From: Janthinobacterium lividum | GTDB taxonomy: Bacteria; Pseudomonadota; Gammaproteobacteria; Steroidobacterales; Steroidobacteraceae | DNA: 17,340 bases | NCBI GenBank assembly: GCA_943327025.2 | Contig: CALPVO020000008.1 | Location: forward strand, 1-17,340 | Direction of reading: 5' to 3' | Part shown: one piece after another, positions 1-11,404 of the stretch | How positions within the stretch are numbered: position 1 is the first letter of the stretch | Layout of the letters: each line of letters opens with the position of its first letter | Notes under the pieces: model-generated | The model's database searches: none | Told to the model about the DNA's origin: nothing | What the model saw: the letters and a program-made list of their open reading frames with translations, nothing else | Position numbers and translations under genes: made by a program

Positions 1-552
1 AATGACCTCACCGAGGCGCTGAACACGCTCGAACAGGCGATGCGCAAAATCGACCGCGAGACGCGGCAGCGTTTTCAGGACACCTTCGATCGCGTCAACG
101 CGGGTCTGCAACAGCGTTTCCCGCGGCTGTTCGGTGGCGGTACGGCGTATCTGGAATTGACGGGCGAGGATGCGCTCGAGGCTGGCGTGACCATCATGGC
201 CAGACCGCCAGGCAAGCGGAATAGCAGCATCAACATGTTGTCGGGCGGCGAGAAAGCGCTTACCGCCGTCGCGCTGGTGTTCAGTATCTTCGACTTGAAC
301 CCGGCACCGTTCTGCATGCTGGACGAGGTGGACGCGCCATTGGACGACCACAACGTCGGGCGTTTCTGCGACGTGGTGAAGGAGATGAGCGAACGCGTGC
401 AGTTCATCTTCATTACCCACAAGCCCCACACCATGGAATTGGCGCAGAACCTGCTGGGCGTCACCATGAACGAGCCGGGCGTGTCGCGTCTCGTGGCGGT
501 CGACGTGGACGAGGCCTTGCGCTTGGCCACGGATGAAGTCGTGGTGGCCTAA
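1..552 (+). CDS. smc: Chromosome partition protein SMC, C-terminal part
   Basis: This is the 3' end of smc; the reading frame is open from base 1, so the gene starts upstream of the window. SMC forms ATP-driven dimers that, with ScpA and ScpB, organise and segregate the chromosome. About 183 residues are visible. The first 25 or so are the end of the coiled coil and its conserved exit ([18 protein letters not shown]). They are followed by the C-terminal half of the ATPase head: the ABC signature LSGGEKAL, Walker B with the catalytic acidic residue ([13 protein letters not shown]) and the switch histidine in FITHK. The end of the protein looks intact. zipA follows after 58 bases, the usual smc-zipA-ligA order of many Gammaproteobacteria. 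The family call is secure; only the truncation by the window edge limits it. Confidence 0.96.
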   Translation, partial: NDLTEALNTLEQAMRKIDRETRQRFQDTFDRVNAGLQQRFPRLFGGGTAYLELTGEDALEAGVTIMARPPGKRNSSINMLSGGEKALTAVALVFSIFDLNPAPFCMLDEVDAPLDDHNVGRFCDVVKEMSERVQFIFITHKPHTMELAQNLLGVTMNEPGVSRLVAVDVDEALRLATDEVVVA

Positions 553-610
553 GCCGTATGCGGCGGCTTGGTAACCAGAAGTATTGGTGCTGCTCTTCTA
601 GGGGGATGGC

Positions 611-4380
<3,770 letters not shown>

Positions 4381-4386
4381 TGTCGG

Positions 4387-4392
4387 CCTCCT
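4387..4392 (-). promoter_or_regulatory. Strong ribosome binding site inside the upstream DUF6502-like gene
   Basis: Read on the minus strand this is AGGAGG, a complete Shine-Dalgarno sequence, followed by a six-base spacer and the ATG at 4380. It lies within the coding sequence of the first DUF6502-like gene and decides the start of the second. It implies that the second gene is translated at its own rate rather than only by ribosomes finishing the first. Confidence 0.85.
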
Positions 4393-5233
4393 GCTGGTGG
4401 ATGACGGAAACGAAGACGCCAACGCTTGCGCGGCCGCCTGCGGAGGCTGTGCTGGGCTTGGTATTGGCCGAGGTGCCGGCGGCTCCGTGCACCGTGGCCA
4501 CGACGCGCTGGCTGAGTTCAAAGAAGTTTTCGCTACGGCGATTGAGGGTGGCGACCAGTTCCAGCGCCTCATCGGGCGTCAGTCCTTCCGCCATGGCGAG
4601 ATCCTGAAAGGCCGGTGGGCCGGCTGTCTCGCCGCTATGCGCGGTAATGGCATGGGCCACAACGTTCAGTCGCCGGCCGATTTCCAACATGTTTTCGCCA
4701 GAAGCGACGCTCCGCTGCACGACACGCCCCAAGGGCTTGAAGTTGTCCTGTGAGGTTTCCTTGACCGCCCCTTGCGCCAGCAATTCGTCGAGCATGGCGC
4801 GTGGCGGGATATCGCCGGAGTATTGCCTTGCCAGTGTGGAAAAACTGGGGTTGCCTTCGTACGGTAGGGCGCGTGGTTTACCTTCTTTGGTCAGAAAGAC
4901 GGCATCCGTATGCCACCCCAGCAGCACCCGGTTGCCGCGCTGGCGTTTCCAAGTCTGCAGCGCGTCCGGCGCAGCGCGGGCCTTCAGTAGACGCGCCACT
5001 TCATGCCGGGTGAGGCCCGTGATGGCGGCGATGCGTGAGGCGTTGAGGGGCTGGTTACGCGTACTTTGTCGCCGCGCTGCCTCATGGACGAAGGCCCACT
5101 TGATAGCCTCGTAAAGTTCAGGCACGCCGAGGCCGTGGTCCAGCAGCAAGTTGGCCAGAGGCTGCAGGGCGAGCACAGCGGCTTCGGCAGCCTTGCCACT
5201 GGGGTTCTTCGGGGAGTTTGGCGTGCGGGCCAT

Positions 5234-5285
5234 CGTTGCATGATACTGCTTGGCGTGACGTAGGCGCAGCAGGGGGGGCAGGCCC
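5234..5285. promoter_or_regulatory. Divergent promoter region between DUF6502-like gene and oppA-like gene
   Basis: These 52 bases separate two outward-facing genes. ATGATACT at 5240-5247 reads as TATCAT on the minus strand (5245 to 5240, one mismatch to TATAAT), six bases before the ATG of the DUF6502-like gene. On the plus strand it reads as GATACT (5242-5247), a weak -10 for the lipoprotein gene. No convincing -35 is visible in either direction. The purine run AGGGGGGG at 5271-5278 is the likely ribosome binding site for the GTG at 5286. Promoter function is inferred. Confidence 0.45.
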
Positions 5286-6911
5286 GTGTCATTTCAGCTT
5301 CGAGCCGTATTGGGGCCGCTCTGGGTGGTGGCGCTGGGCGTGGTGGTCTCCGTGATGGTCTTTGGGGGGCTGACGGGCTGCGAACAGCAGGCACCGTCCG
5401 CGAATTCTGCGGCCCGTGAACTCCATCGTTCGTTGGGTGGCGAACCCGGAACGCTGGATCCGCAACTGGCGGGCGACACCTACGCCTATGAAGTGCTGCG
5501 GGATGCCTACGAAGGGCTAGTCACCGAGGATGCGGCCGGCCGCCCCATTCCCGGTCAGGCCGTGCGCTGGGAGGTCTCCCCGGATGGACGCGAGTATCGT
5601 TTCACGCTGCGCGCGTCTTTGCGCTGGTCGGACGGACAACCACTCGTGGCGGCCGATTTCGTGCGCGGCCTGCAGCGCGCCGTGGACCCGCGAGTTTCCT
5701 CGCCGAATAGCCCTTTACTTCGAGTCATAGCGGGGGCCAGCGCCGTCATGGCCGGGCGGTTGCCGGTGGAAGGACTTGGCGTGGAAGCTCCCGACCCGAC
5801 GCAAGTGGTCGTGCGCCTCGAGCATCCAGCCGAATTTCTGCCCGCCTTGTTGGCGCATCCGGTGGCCTCGCCGTATCGCCCCGGGCCGCCGGTATTCAAT
5901 GGCGCCTATCGGCTGGAGGCATGGCTGCCAGGACGCCCAATTCAGGCTGTTGCGAATCGCTACTATCGCGCGGCCGACGCCGTCGATATTCAACGCGTTT
6001 CTTACGTAGGCATTGCCGACGAGAACGTCGAACTACTCCGCTACCGGGCGGGTTCCATTGATGTCACCGGTGGGCTGCCCGTCGACGAGATTCCATGGGC
6101 GCGGGAGCAATTGCCGGGGCAGGTGCAGTTGGCACCCCAAGCTTCGGTGTTCTTTCTTGGGTTCAATCTGCGCAGTGGACGAGTACAACACGCGCCACTC
6201 GTTCGTCGCGCTCTTTCGATGGCTATCGACCGTGAACGGCTTACGCAGCAGGTGCTGCGTGCGGGCCAAGTTCCGGCCTACGGGCTGGTGCCTCCTGGAA
6301 TACCTGGGCACGCAGAGCGCACGATGCCGTGGGCAAATCTCACGAAAGGGCAACAGCTAAAACAAGCACGTGCGTGGTACGCGGCGGCTGGTTTTTCCGC
6401 CGAGCATCCGCTGCGCTTACGCCTGCTTTACAACCGCAACACCACCGTTCGTCGGGCAGTTCTGGCCATAGGCCTCATGTGGCGCGAGACGCTTGGCGTG
6501 GAAGTGGAATGGGTGGACGAAGAGTTTGGTCGTTTTCTTGCGCTGCGTCAGTTGCCTGCCGGGTGGGATGTAGTGCGCCTTGGTTGGAATGCGGATTACG
6601 CTGATGCGGCGAGTTTTCTGGAGGTATTCCAGAGTTCGAGCGCGGACAACACGGTGGGCTATGTGTCAGCCAAGTTTGATGCTCACTTGGCAACGGCGAT
6701 GTCCAAGACGGGAATTGAGCGGAGCGGGGCGCTGCAGGCAGCAGAGGCAGAATTGCTCGCCGCGGATGCCATCGTGCCAGTGTATTTTCTGGCTACCCGG
6801 CGTTTGGTACGGCCTACAGTGAAGACCGGGCCGCCCAATTTGATGAACCACAACTACACCCGCTACTGGCGCTGGGCAACGCCAGTAACCAGCAGCCCTC
6901 CGGCCCTTTGA
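5286..6911 (+). CDS. Oligopeptide ABC transporter substrate-binding lipoprotein (OppA/SBP_bac_5 family)
   Basis: This 541-residue protein has the build of family-5 solute-binding proteins, which deliver peptides or similar ligands to an ABC permease. The N-terminus is a lipoprotein signal: a hydrophobic core at about residues 10-28, then the lipobox LTGC with Cys32 as lipid anchor. Family signatures follow: GGEPGTLDPQLAGDTYAYEVLRD, EVSPDGREYRFTLR, LRWSDGQPLVAADFV, PLVRRALSMAIDRERL and the late WNADYADAASFLEVFQ. The start is GTG at 5286 with a G-rich site about ten bases upstream. The next ATG (5355) would cut the signal peptide in half, so GTG is preferred. No permease or ATPase genes are adjacent, so it is an orphan binding protein that must use components encoded elsewhere. 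The substrate cannot be named. Confidence 0.9.
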   Translation: MSFQLRAVLGPLWVVALGVVVSVMVFGGLTGCEQQAPSANSAARELHRSLGGEPGTLDPQLAGDTYAYEVLRDAYEGLVTEDAAGRPIPGQAVRWEVSPDGREYRFTLRASLRWSDGQPLVAADFVRGLQRAVDPRVSSPNSPLLRVIAGASAVMAGRLPVEGLGVEAPDPTQVVVRLEHPAEFLPALLAHPVASPYRPGPPVFNGAYRLEAWLPGRPIQAVANRYYRAADAVDIQRVSYVGIADENVELLRYRAGSIDVTGGLPVDEIPWAREQLPGQVQLAPQASVFFLGFNLRSGRVQHAPLVRRALSMAIDRERLTQQVLRAGQVPAYGLVPPGIPGHAERTMPWANLTKGQQLKQARAWYAAAGFSAEHPLRLRLLYNRNTTVRRAVLAIGLMWRETLGVEVEWVDEEFGRFLALRQLPAGWDVVRLGWNADYADAASFLEVFQSSSADNTVGYVSAKFDAHLATAMSKTGIERSGALQAAEAELLAADAIVPVYFLATRRLVRPTVKTGPPNLMNHNYTRYWRWATPVTSSPPAL

Positions 6912-6928
6912 CGGGGGCCGGAGGGGCT
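6894..6928. terminator. GC-rich hairpin between convergent oppA-like and PPIase genes
   Basis: CCCTCCGGCCC at 6896-6906 pairs perfectly with GGGCCGGAGGG at 6915-6925, an 11-base-pair stem around an eight-base loop. Two more pairs are possible beyond a bulge. It spans the stop codon of the lipoprotein gene and sits just before the convergent PPIase stop at 6938-6940. There is no T-run on either side, so it is not a textbook intrinsic terminator. By position it probably ends or protects both transcripts. Confidence 0.6.
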
Positions 6929-6937
6929 TGGTAACAG

Positions 6938-7813
6938 TTACTGTTGAACCGGCGCCGGGGCTGGCGACGGGGCGCCCTGCACGGCGGGAGGTGCCTTGAA
7001 GTGGCTCTCCACCTTGGTGTTCTTCTTCAGGTTGTCGACGTAAACGCCAACGCGCTTCTGCTCCACCGAAGGCGCAATCTGGTCCTTCACCTGCTCGAAG
7101 GCCGGCGGCGGCGGCGTGGGGCGGGCTCCCGTGCGCAGAATGATGTGCCAGCCGAACTGGCTTTGCACCGGCGTGCGGGTGTATTCGCCATCCTTCAGCA
7201 GAGCGACGGCAGCCGAGAACGGCTTGACCATCTGCTCGGGCGGGAACCAGCCGAGGTCGCCACCCTTGGCGGCGGAGCCGGGGTCCTTGCTGTTGTCGGT
7301 GGCGAGCGTGGCGAACTTGGCACCCTTTTCCAGCTGGGCGATCAAGTCCTTTGCCTTGGCTTCGTCGTCCACCAGGATGTGGGAGGCTTCGTATTCCTCC
7401 TTCGGCATCTTGGACACGAGGCTGTCGTATTCCGCCTTCAGTTCAGCGTCTGTCGGCTTCGCGTCCTTGAAGTGGGCCTGCACGGCAGCGCGCGCCAGTA
7501 CCTGCATGCGCGCCAGTTCGAGGGCGGCATGGGTCTCTGGGTCGTCAGCCAGGCCCTGCTTCTCCCCTTCGCGGGCTACCACGGCCAACTTGATGAGGGA
7601 GTCCACCACTTGTTCCTGCTGCTCGCCCGGCAGTTCGGCGAATGCCTTGCCGCCCTGCGCCTTCACGAAGATATCGAGCGCTTCCGCGGACACCGGCTGA
7701 CCATCGACGTGGGCGATGGGTGGTTTGGCCTGCGCGGCCGTGCCGGTGCCGGCATTGCAGGCCGAAAGCACCAGCGCACCGCTGGCGGTCATCAGGATCG
7801 CGAACTTCTTCAT
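6938..7813 (-). CDS. Parvulin-type peptidyl-prolyl isomerase lipoprotein (PpiC/PrsA-like)
   Basis: The 291-residue product is a predicted periplasmic lipoprotein that speeds proline cis-trans isomerisation and assists folding of exported proteins. It begins MKKFAILMTASGALVLSAC, a signal peptide with lipobox LSAC and Cys19. An N-terminal SurA/PrsA-like helical region covers about 30-138 (IAHVDGQPVSAEALDIFVK). The parvulin domain spans about 140-230: ASHILVDDEAKAKDL, FATLATDNSKDPGSAAKGGDLGWF, and QFGWHIILRTG. The C-terminus is Pro/Ala-rich. ATG 7813 has GAGG six bases upstream. A TTG four codons earlier would overlap that site and is rejected. It follows bolA after 79 bases on the same strand, and a hairpin lies beyond its stop. 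Confidence 0.93.
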   Translation of the reverse strand: MKKFAILMTASGALVLSACNAGTGTAAQAKPPIAHVDGQPVSAEALDIFVKAQGGKAFAELPGEQQEQVVDSLIKLAVVAREGEKQGLADDPETHAALELARMQVLARAAVQAHFKDAKPTDAELKAEYDSLVSKMPKEEYEASHILVDDEAKAKDLIAQLEKGAKFATLATDNSKDPGSAAKGGDLGWFPPEQMVKPFSAAVALLKDGEYTRTPVQSQFGWHIILRTGARPTPPPPAFEQVKDQIAPSVEQKRVGVYVDNLKKNTKVESHFKAPPAVQGAPSPAPAPVQQ

Positions 7814-7892
7814 GATGGTCCTCAAAAGGATGAAAACGATGGAAGAGGGAAGGCTGTGTCGAAGCCTGAACTACTACCGGTGAAGGCGCAGT

Positions 7893-8207
7893 TTACCCTG
7901 TTGTGGATTCTGCGGGCGTCAGGGCGGTGATGGACAGGGCGTGAATGTCTTGGGGCATGAGCGGAGCACTGGCGGAATAGACCAGACGATGCCGAGCAAG
8001 CGTCCGCAGGCCGACAAAACGTTCTGACACCACGCGGACCCGAAAGTGCCCTGCACCCCCCGCGGTGGCATGCCCGGCATGGTGGTGGCTGTCGTCCACC
8101 ACGGCGGTGCTGCCCGCACCGAAGGCCGCCTCGAGCAGGGCCAGGATTGCGGCAGGCCGTGCGGCAGGGGCCAAGGGAGAGACGAGGGGCGGTGTCTCGT
8201 GGTTCAT
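7893..8207 (-). CDS. bolA: BolA family protein
   Basis: This small BolA-fold protein (104 residues) is of the type that, in other bacteria, partners monothiol glutaredoxins in iron-sulfur cluster trafficking and affects cell shape or stress responses. Diagnostic features are VVDDSHHHAGH (about 37-46), GHFRVRVVSERFVG (about 53-66), LARHRLVY (70-77) and MPQDIHALSITALTP near the end. No cysteine is present, so it belongs to the histidine-ligand kind rather than the Cys-containing kind. The ATG overlaps the yciB stop by four bases (ATGA), indicating translational coupling. Which BolA paralogue it is, BolA proper or an IbaG-like relative, is less certain, though length and context favour BolA. Confidence 0.92.
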   Translation of the reverse strand: MNHETPPLVSPLAPAARPAAILALLEAAFGAGSTAVVDDSHHHAGHATAGGAGHFRVRVVSERFVGLRTLARHRLVYSASAPLMPQDIHALSITALTPAESTTG

Positions 8208-8761
8208 GGTTTCGACTCAGTGGTCGTTTCGACTTCCACCGCCTCGGCATGACGTGACAGCCAGAGCATCTGCAGGACGGCAAAGACCATTACGACGCCG
8301 ACGGTGGCTATCTTCCAGGTCGCCCAGGCATCGCGGCTGAATTCGAGCACGAACACGGCGTTCACTCCCGCGAGCACCAGAAAAAAGGCACCCCACTGCG
8401 CTGTGGCCCACTGCCAGGTACGGCGATCGGTACGGAGCACGTGGCCCAAGGTCCGCTGCAACATGGGCTGTTCGCCGATGACATTGCTGGCGACGAAGGC
8501 GGCGGCGAGCAGTACGTAGAGCACGCTCGGCTTCCAGACGATGAAGCGATCGTCGTGGATGTAGAGCGTGAGGCCACCGAATACCAGCACCAGTGCGGCG
8601 GTGGTGAGCAGCATGCCGCTGACCTTGCGGTGCCGGAAATACTGCCAAGCGACCTGAGCCACTGTCGCGACGATGAGCACGCTCGTGGCGGCGTAGATTC
8701 CGAGCCACTTGAAGGTGGCAAAGAACAGGAGGACGGGAATGAGATCGTAGAGTGCCTGCAT
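8204..8761 (-). CDS. yciB: Inner-membrane septation protein A family (YciB/IspZ)
   Basis: This 185-residue polytopic inner-membrane protein belongs to the YciB family, linked in enterics and Shigella to cell division and envelope integrity. The N-terminus MQALYDLIPVLLFFATFKW is characteristic, and about five hydrophobic segments can be seen. Conserved pieces include FGGLTLYIHDDRFIVWKPSVLY and LNAVFVLEFSRDAW-like VNAVFVLEFSRDAWATWK. It starts at 8761, only 20 bases from the divergent yciO start. There is no good Shine-Dalgarno. A TATCAT box (8773 to 8768 on the minus strand) ends six bases before the ATG, so the transcript may be leaderless. It heads the yciB-bolA-PPIase run. Confidence 0.93.
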   Translation of the reverse strand: MQALYDLIPVLLFFATFKWLGIYAATSVLIVATVAQVAWQYFRHRKVSGMLLTTAALVLVFGGLTLYIHDDRFIVWKPSVLYVLLAAAFVASNVIGEQPMLQRTLGHVLRTDRRTWQWATAQWGAFFLVLAGVNAVFVLEFSRDAWATWKIATVGVVMVFAVLQMLWLSRHAEAVEVETTTESKP

Positions 8762-8781
8762 CCGCTTATGATACCTACCTC
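8762..8781. promoter_or_regulatory. Divergent promoter in a 20-base gap between yciB and yciO
   Basis: The whole gap is 20 bases. TATGAT at 8767-8772 on the plus strand is one mismatch from TATAAT and ends nine bases before the yciO ATG. TATCAT on the minus strand occupies 8773 to 8768, six bases before the yciB ATG. The two candidate -10 boxes overlap in ATGATACC (8768-8775). Any -35 elements would lie inside the opposite gene, and none matches TTGACA well. Neither gene has a Shine-Dalgarno sequence here, consistent with leaderless or near-leaderless mRNAs. This is inferred from position and sequence only. Confidence 0.5.
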
Positions 8782-9402
8782 ATGAGCCAGTTGTTCCAGC
8801 TACATCCGAAAGATCCCCAGCGACGACTGTTGCGTCAGGCGGCTGATTGCCTGCGCTCCGGCGGGTTGATTGTTTACCCCACGGACAGTTGCTACGCGCT
8901 GGGCTGCCAGATTGGCGACAAGGACGCCATGGAGCGCTTGGCGCGTGTCCGCCAGACGGATAAGCACCATCATTTCACGCTGGTCTGCCGCGACCTGTCC
9001 GAGATTGCGAAGTACGCCAAGGTGGGCACTTGGCAGTACCGCCTGCTCCGCGCCAACACCCCGGGTCCTTACACCTTCCTGCTGCAGGCGACCAAGGAGG
9101 TTCCAAAGCGTCTGCAGCATGCCAAGCGCTCCACCATCGGTATCCGTATTCCGGACCACCGGGTGCCGCAGCTGCTGCTCGAGGAACTGGGTGAACCCCT
9201 GATGACCAGCACGCTATTGCTACCTGGTGACGAATTCCCCATGACGGACGCCTCCGAGATCCACGTCCGCCTCGGGAAAACGGTCGATATCGTACTGGAT
9301 GGCGGCAATTGCGGGCTGGAACCCACCACGGTCGTCGACCTGTCTGGGGAGGCGCCGGTGGTGGTGCGGGAGGGTCGCGGAAACCCGGCTCCGTTCCTCT
9401 AG
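8782..9402 (+). CDS. yciO: YciO, Sua5/YrdC/YwlC-fold protein
   Basis: At 206 residues this equals the length of E. coli YciO and matches it along its whole length. Landmarks are VYPTDSCYALGCQIGDK (about 31-47), HHHFTLVCRDLSEIAKYA (62-79), NTPGPYTFLLQATKEVPKR, TIGIRIPDHRVPQLLLEELGEP and the C-terminal PTTVVDLSGEAPVVVREGRG. YciO shares the fold of the threonylcarbamoyl-AMP synthases TsaC/Sua5, which act in tRNA t6A synthesis, but belongs to a separate subfamily whose cellular role is less clear. Automatic pipelines often name it threonylcarbamoyl-AMP synthase. The ATG at 8782 is preferred over an upstream GTG at 8752, which would overlap yciB. No Shine-Dalgarno is visible. Confidence 0.93.
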   Translation: MSQLFQLHPKDPQRRLLRQAADCLRSGGLIVYPTDSCYALGCQIGDKDAMERLARVRQTDKHHHFTLVCRDLSEIAKYAKVGTWQYRLLRANTPGPYTFLLQATKEVPKRLQHAKRSTIGIRIPDHRVPQLLLEELGEPLMTSTLLLPGDEFPMTDASEIHVRLGKTVDIVLDGGNCGLEPTTVVDLSGEAPVVVREGRGNPAPFL

Positions 9403-9423
9403 GGGAGTGAATGAGGGGGAGCG

Positions 9424-9429
9424 TATAAT
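9424..9429 (+). promoter_or_regulatory. Candidate -10 box upstream of the site-2 protease operon
   Basis: A perfect TATAAT lies in the 84-base gap between yciO and the protease gene, 57 bases before the ATG. It is followed by the palindrome CGGGATCCCG (9430-9439). There is no good -35 at 16-18 bases spacing. It probably gives the protease-trpS-scpAB run its own promoter in addition to read-through from yciO. The rest of the gap is C-rich and shows nothing else. Confidence 0.5.
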
Positions 9430-9486
9430 CGGGATCCCGCCAGCCCCTTTGGGTTCGGTGTGGTACCCCGCCCCCCCTGGAGTTGC

Positions 9487-10161
9487 ATGGACCTCAGCCA
9501 GATTCTGCCGAAGATTGCGGTCATGGGCTTGCCCATCCTTACCGCCATCACGCTCCACGAGGTGGCTCATGGCTGGGCGGCCAGGTCTTGCGGCGACCGC
9601 ACGGCCGAAGCTCAGGGTCGCTTAAGTCTGAACCCCATCAAACACGTCGACCCGATGGGCACTGTTGTTGTGCCGGGACTGCTGTTGCTGGTAGGCGCTC
9701 CGTTTCTGTTCGGCTGGGCCAAGCCCGTGCCGGTGAACCCCAGTCGCTTCAAGCACTATCGCGCCGACTGGGTGAAGGTGGCGGCGGCGGGGCCACTGGC
9801 AAATTTCGCGATGGCGCTCCTGTGGGGGTTGATGGGCGTCCTGACACTTCACGTCGCCGTGCGCACGGGCGGCAATGTCTACGCCGAGTGGTTGCTGGAG
9901 ATGGCCGATTTCGGCGTGTTGTTCAACATCGTCATTGCGGTGTTTAACCTCATCCCCATCCCCCCGCTCGATGGTGGGCGTGTGCTAACCAACCTGTTGC
10001 CGGCCCGTAACGGTTTCGCGCAAGCGCTCGACAAGGTGGAGCCGTGGGGCCTGTATTTGGTCATGGGTCTGGCTCTCACGGGCCTGCTGGGCGCGGTCAT
10101 CGGCCGGCCAGTGAATTTCATCAGCAGCGTTTATGCGTCGCTGTTCTCCCTACTCACGTGA
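9487..10161 (+). CDS. Site-2 protease family (M50) membrane metalloprotease
   Basis: This compact (224-residue) integral-membrane protein belongs to the M50 family. The zinc motif HEVAH at residues 24-28 lies in the first membrane segment (ILTAITLHEVAHGWAA). The third metal ligand is Asp162 in NLIPIPPLDGGRVL. About five hydrophobic segments are present, including AAAGPLANFAMALLW. There are no PDZ or CBS domains, so it is the minimal YwhC-like type found beside trpS and scpA in many Gammaproteobacteria, not RseP. Its substrate is unknown. The ATG at 9487 has GGAG (9479-9482) four bases upstream. An in-frame GTG at 9460 precedes that site and is less likely. trpS begins 25 bases after the stop. 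Confidence 0.93.
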   Translation: MDLSQILPKIAVMGLPILTAITLHEVAHGWAARSCGDRTAEAQGRLSLNPIKHVDPMGTVVVPGLLLLVGAPFLFGWAKPVPVNPSRFKHYRADWVKVAAAGPLANFAMALLWGLMGVLTLHVAVRTGGNVYAEWLLEMADFGVLFNIVIAVFNLIPIPPLDGGRVLTNLLPARNGFAQALDKVEPWGLYLVMGLALTGLLGAVIGRPVNFISSVYASLFSLLT

Positions 10162-10186
10162 ATACGGCTGTCCAGAGGATGCCCGC

Positions 10187-11404
10187 TTGAGCGCTTCGAA
10201 TCTGCTTTCCCACCGCCGCGTTCTTTCGGGTATGCGCCCGACGGGCCAGTTGCATCTCGGGAACTACCATGGCGCGCTGCGCAATTGGGTGGACCTGCAG
10301 CACCAGTACGACTGCTATTTTTTCGTGGCGGACTGGCACGCCCTGACCACCGGTTACGAGGACACCTCGAAACTCGAAGAGCATGTGTGGGACATGGTCA
10401 TCGACTGGCTGGGTGCCGGGCTGGACCCGGAGAAATGCACGCTGTTCATCCAGTCGCGCGTGCCGGAGCATGCCGAACTGCATTTGCTGTTGTCGATGGT
10501 CACGCCGCTAGGCTGGCTGGAGCGAGTGCCCACTTACAAGGACCAGCAGGAGCAGTTGCGCGAGAAAGACCTCGCTACCTACGGCTTTCTTGGCTACCCA
10601 CTGCTCCAGAGTGCGGACATTCTCTTGTACCGCCCGAAATATGTGCCGGTTGGCGAAGATCAGGTGGCGCATGTGGAAATCACGCGCGAAGTCGCGCGGC
10701 GCTTCAATCACCTCTATGGCCGTGGCCCGGCGTTCGAAGCGGCAGCGGCGGCTGCACTGCAGCGCGCAGGTGCGGAGGGTGCGGAGCGACTGAAGAAGTG
10801 GCGCAAAGCTTGGCAGCAGAAGGGTGACGCGGAAAGCCGCAGTCGGGCCCAAGCTTGGCTGGAGGCGGCGGCTCTGGACGCCACCGAAAAAGAATGTCTG
10901 GCCGGCTGGCTCGATGGCAGCGGCCGCGCCATCCTGCCGGAGCCGGAAGTGCTGCTGACGGCGACGCCGAAGGTGCCTGGCCTCGATGGTCGCAAGATGT
11001 CCAAAAGCTACGGCAATACCATTGGCCTGCGCGAAGACCCGGACAGCGTCACAAAGAAACTGCGTGCCATGCAGACCGACCCCGCGCGGGTACGGCGCAC
11101 GGATGTCGGCGACCCGGATAAGTGCCCCGTGTTCGACCTGCACCGCGTGTATTCCACCCCGGCAACCCAAGCCGAAGTATCCGCGGGCTGTCGTTCGGCT
11201 GGCATTGGCTGCATCGACTGCAAGCAGCCACTCATTGAAGCGGTAGTCACCGAAATCCGCGGCATCCGTCATCGCTCGGCAGAGTTCTCCGCCAATCCGG
11301 CACGTCTGCGCAGCATCATCGACAACGGCTGTGAGCGGGCCCGAGTGGTGGCTGGCGAGACGATGAATGAGGTTCGTAACGCTATGGGCTTGGGGTTCAA
11401 GTGA
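10187..11404 (+). CDS. trpS: Tryptophanyl-tRNA synthetase (long form)
   Basis: TrpS charges tRNA-Trp. The class I signatures are present: the HIGH-like HLGN (residues 23-26 from the chosen start) in SGMRPTGQLHLGNYHGAL, and KMSKS at 269-273 in LDGRKMSKSYGN. Other family parts are FVADWHALTT, LGYPLLQSADILLY and VPVGEDQ-H-E-TRE. At 405 residues it exceeds the usual 330-340. An insertion of about 65 residues (about 182-248, Ala-rich then AWLEAAALDATEKECLAGWLD) lies between the two catalytic motifs. I recall a similar long form in Pseudomonas and xanthomonads. The start chosen is TTG at 10187, with GAGG (10175-10178) eight bases upstream and SASN-RRVLSGMRP as in relatives. An ATG at 10133 would overlap the protease gene. 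The stop overlaps scpA in GTGA. Confidence 0.95.
   Translation: MSASNLLSHRRVLSGMRPTGQLHLGNYHGALRNWVDLQHQYDCYFFVADWHALTTGYEDTSKLEEHVWDMVIDWLGAGLDPEKCTLFIQSRVPEHAELHLLLSMVTPLGWLERVPTYKDQQEQLREKDLATYGFLGYPLLQSADILLYRPKYVPVGEDQVAHVEITREVARRFNHLYGRGPAFEAAAAAALQRAGAEGAERLKKWRKAWQQKGDAESRSRAQAWLEAAALDATEKECLAGWLDGSGRAILPEPEVLLTATPKVPGLDGRKMSKSYGNTIGLREDPDSVTKKLRAMQTDPARVRRTDVGDPDKCPVFDLHRVYSTPATQAEVSAGCRSAGIGCIDCKQPLIEAVVTEIRGIRHRSAEFSANPARLRSIIDNGCERARVVAGETMNEVRNAMGLGFK

Noticed and set aside
4381..4572. Upstream extension of the second DUF6502-like gene
   Set aside because: A perfect Shine-Dalgarno precedes the ATG at 4380. The extension is Ser/Pro-rich and only shadows the first gene.
6931..6947. 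Small inverted repeat AACAG-TTA-CTGTT near the PPIase stop codon
   Set aside because: It has a five-base stem at the gene end with no partner elsewhere, and is best explained by chance.
6944..7930. 328-codon plus-strand open frame opposite the parvulin gene
   Set aside because: The minus strand has a lipobox, parvulin motifs and a ribosome site. The plus-strand product has no recognisable domain.
10508..11272. 254-codon minus-strand frame within trpS
   Set aside because: TrpS motifs fix the coding strand, and the antisense product resembles nothing.
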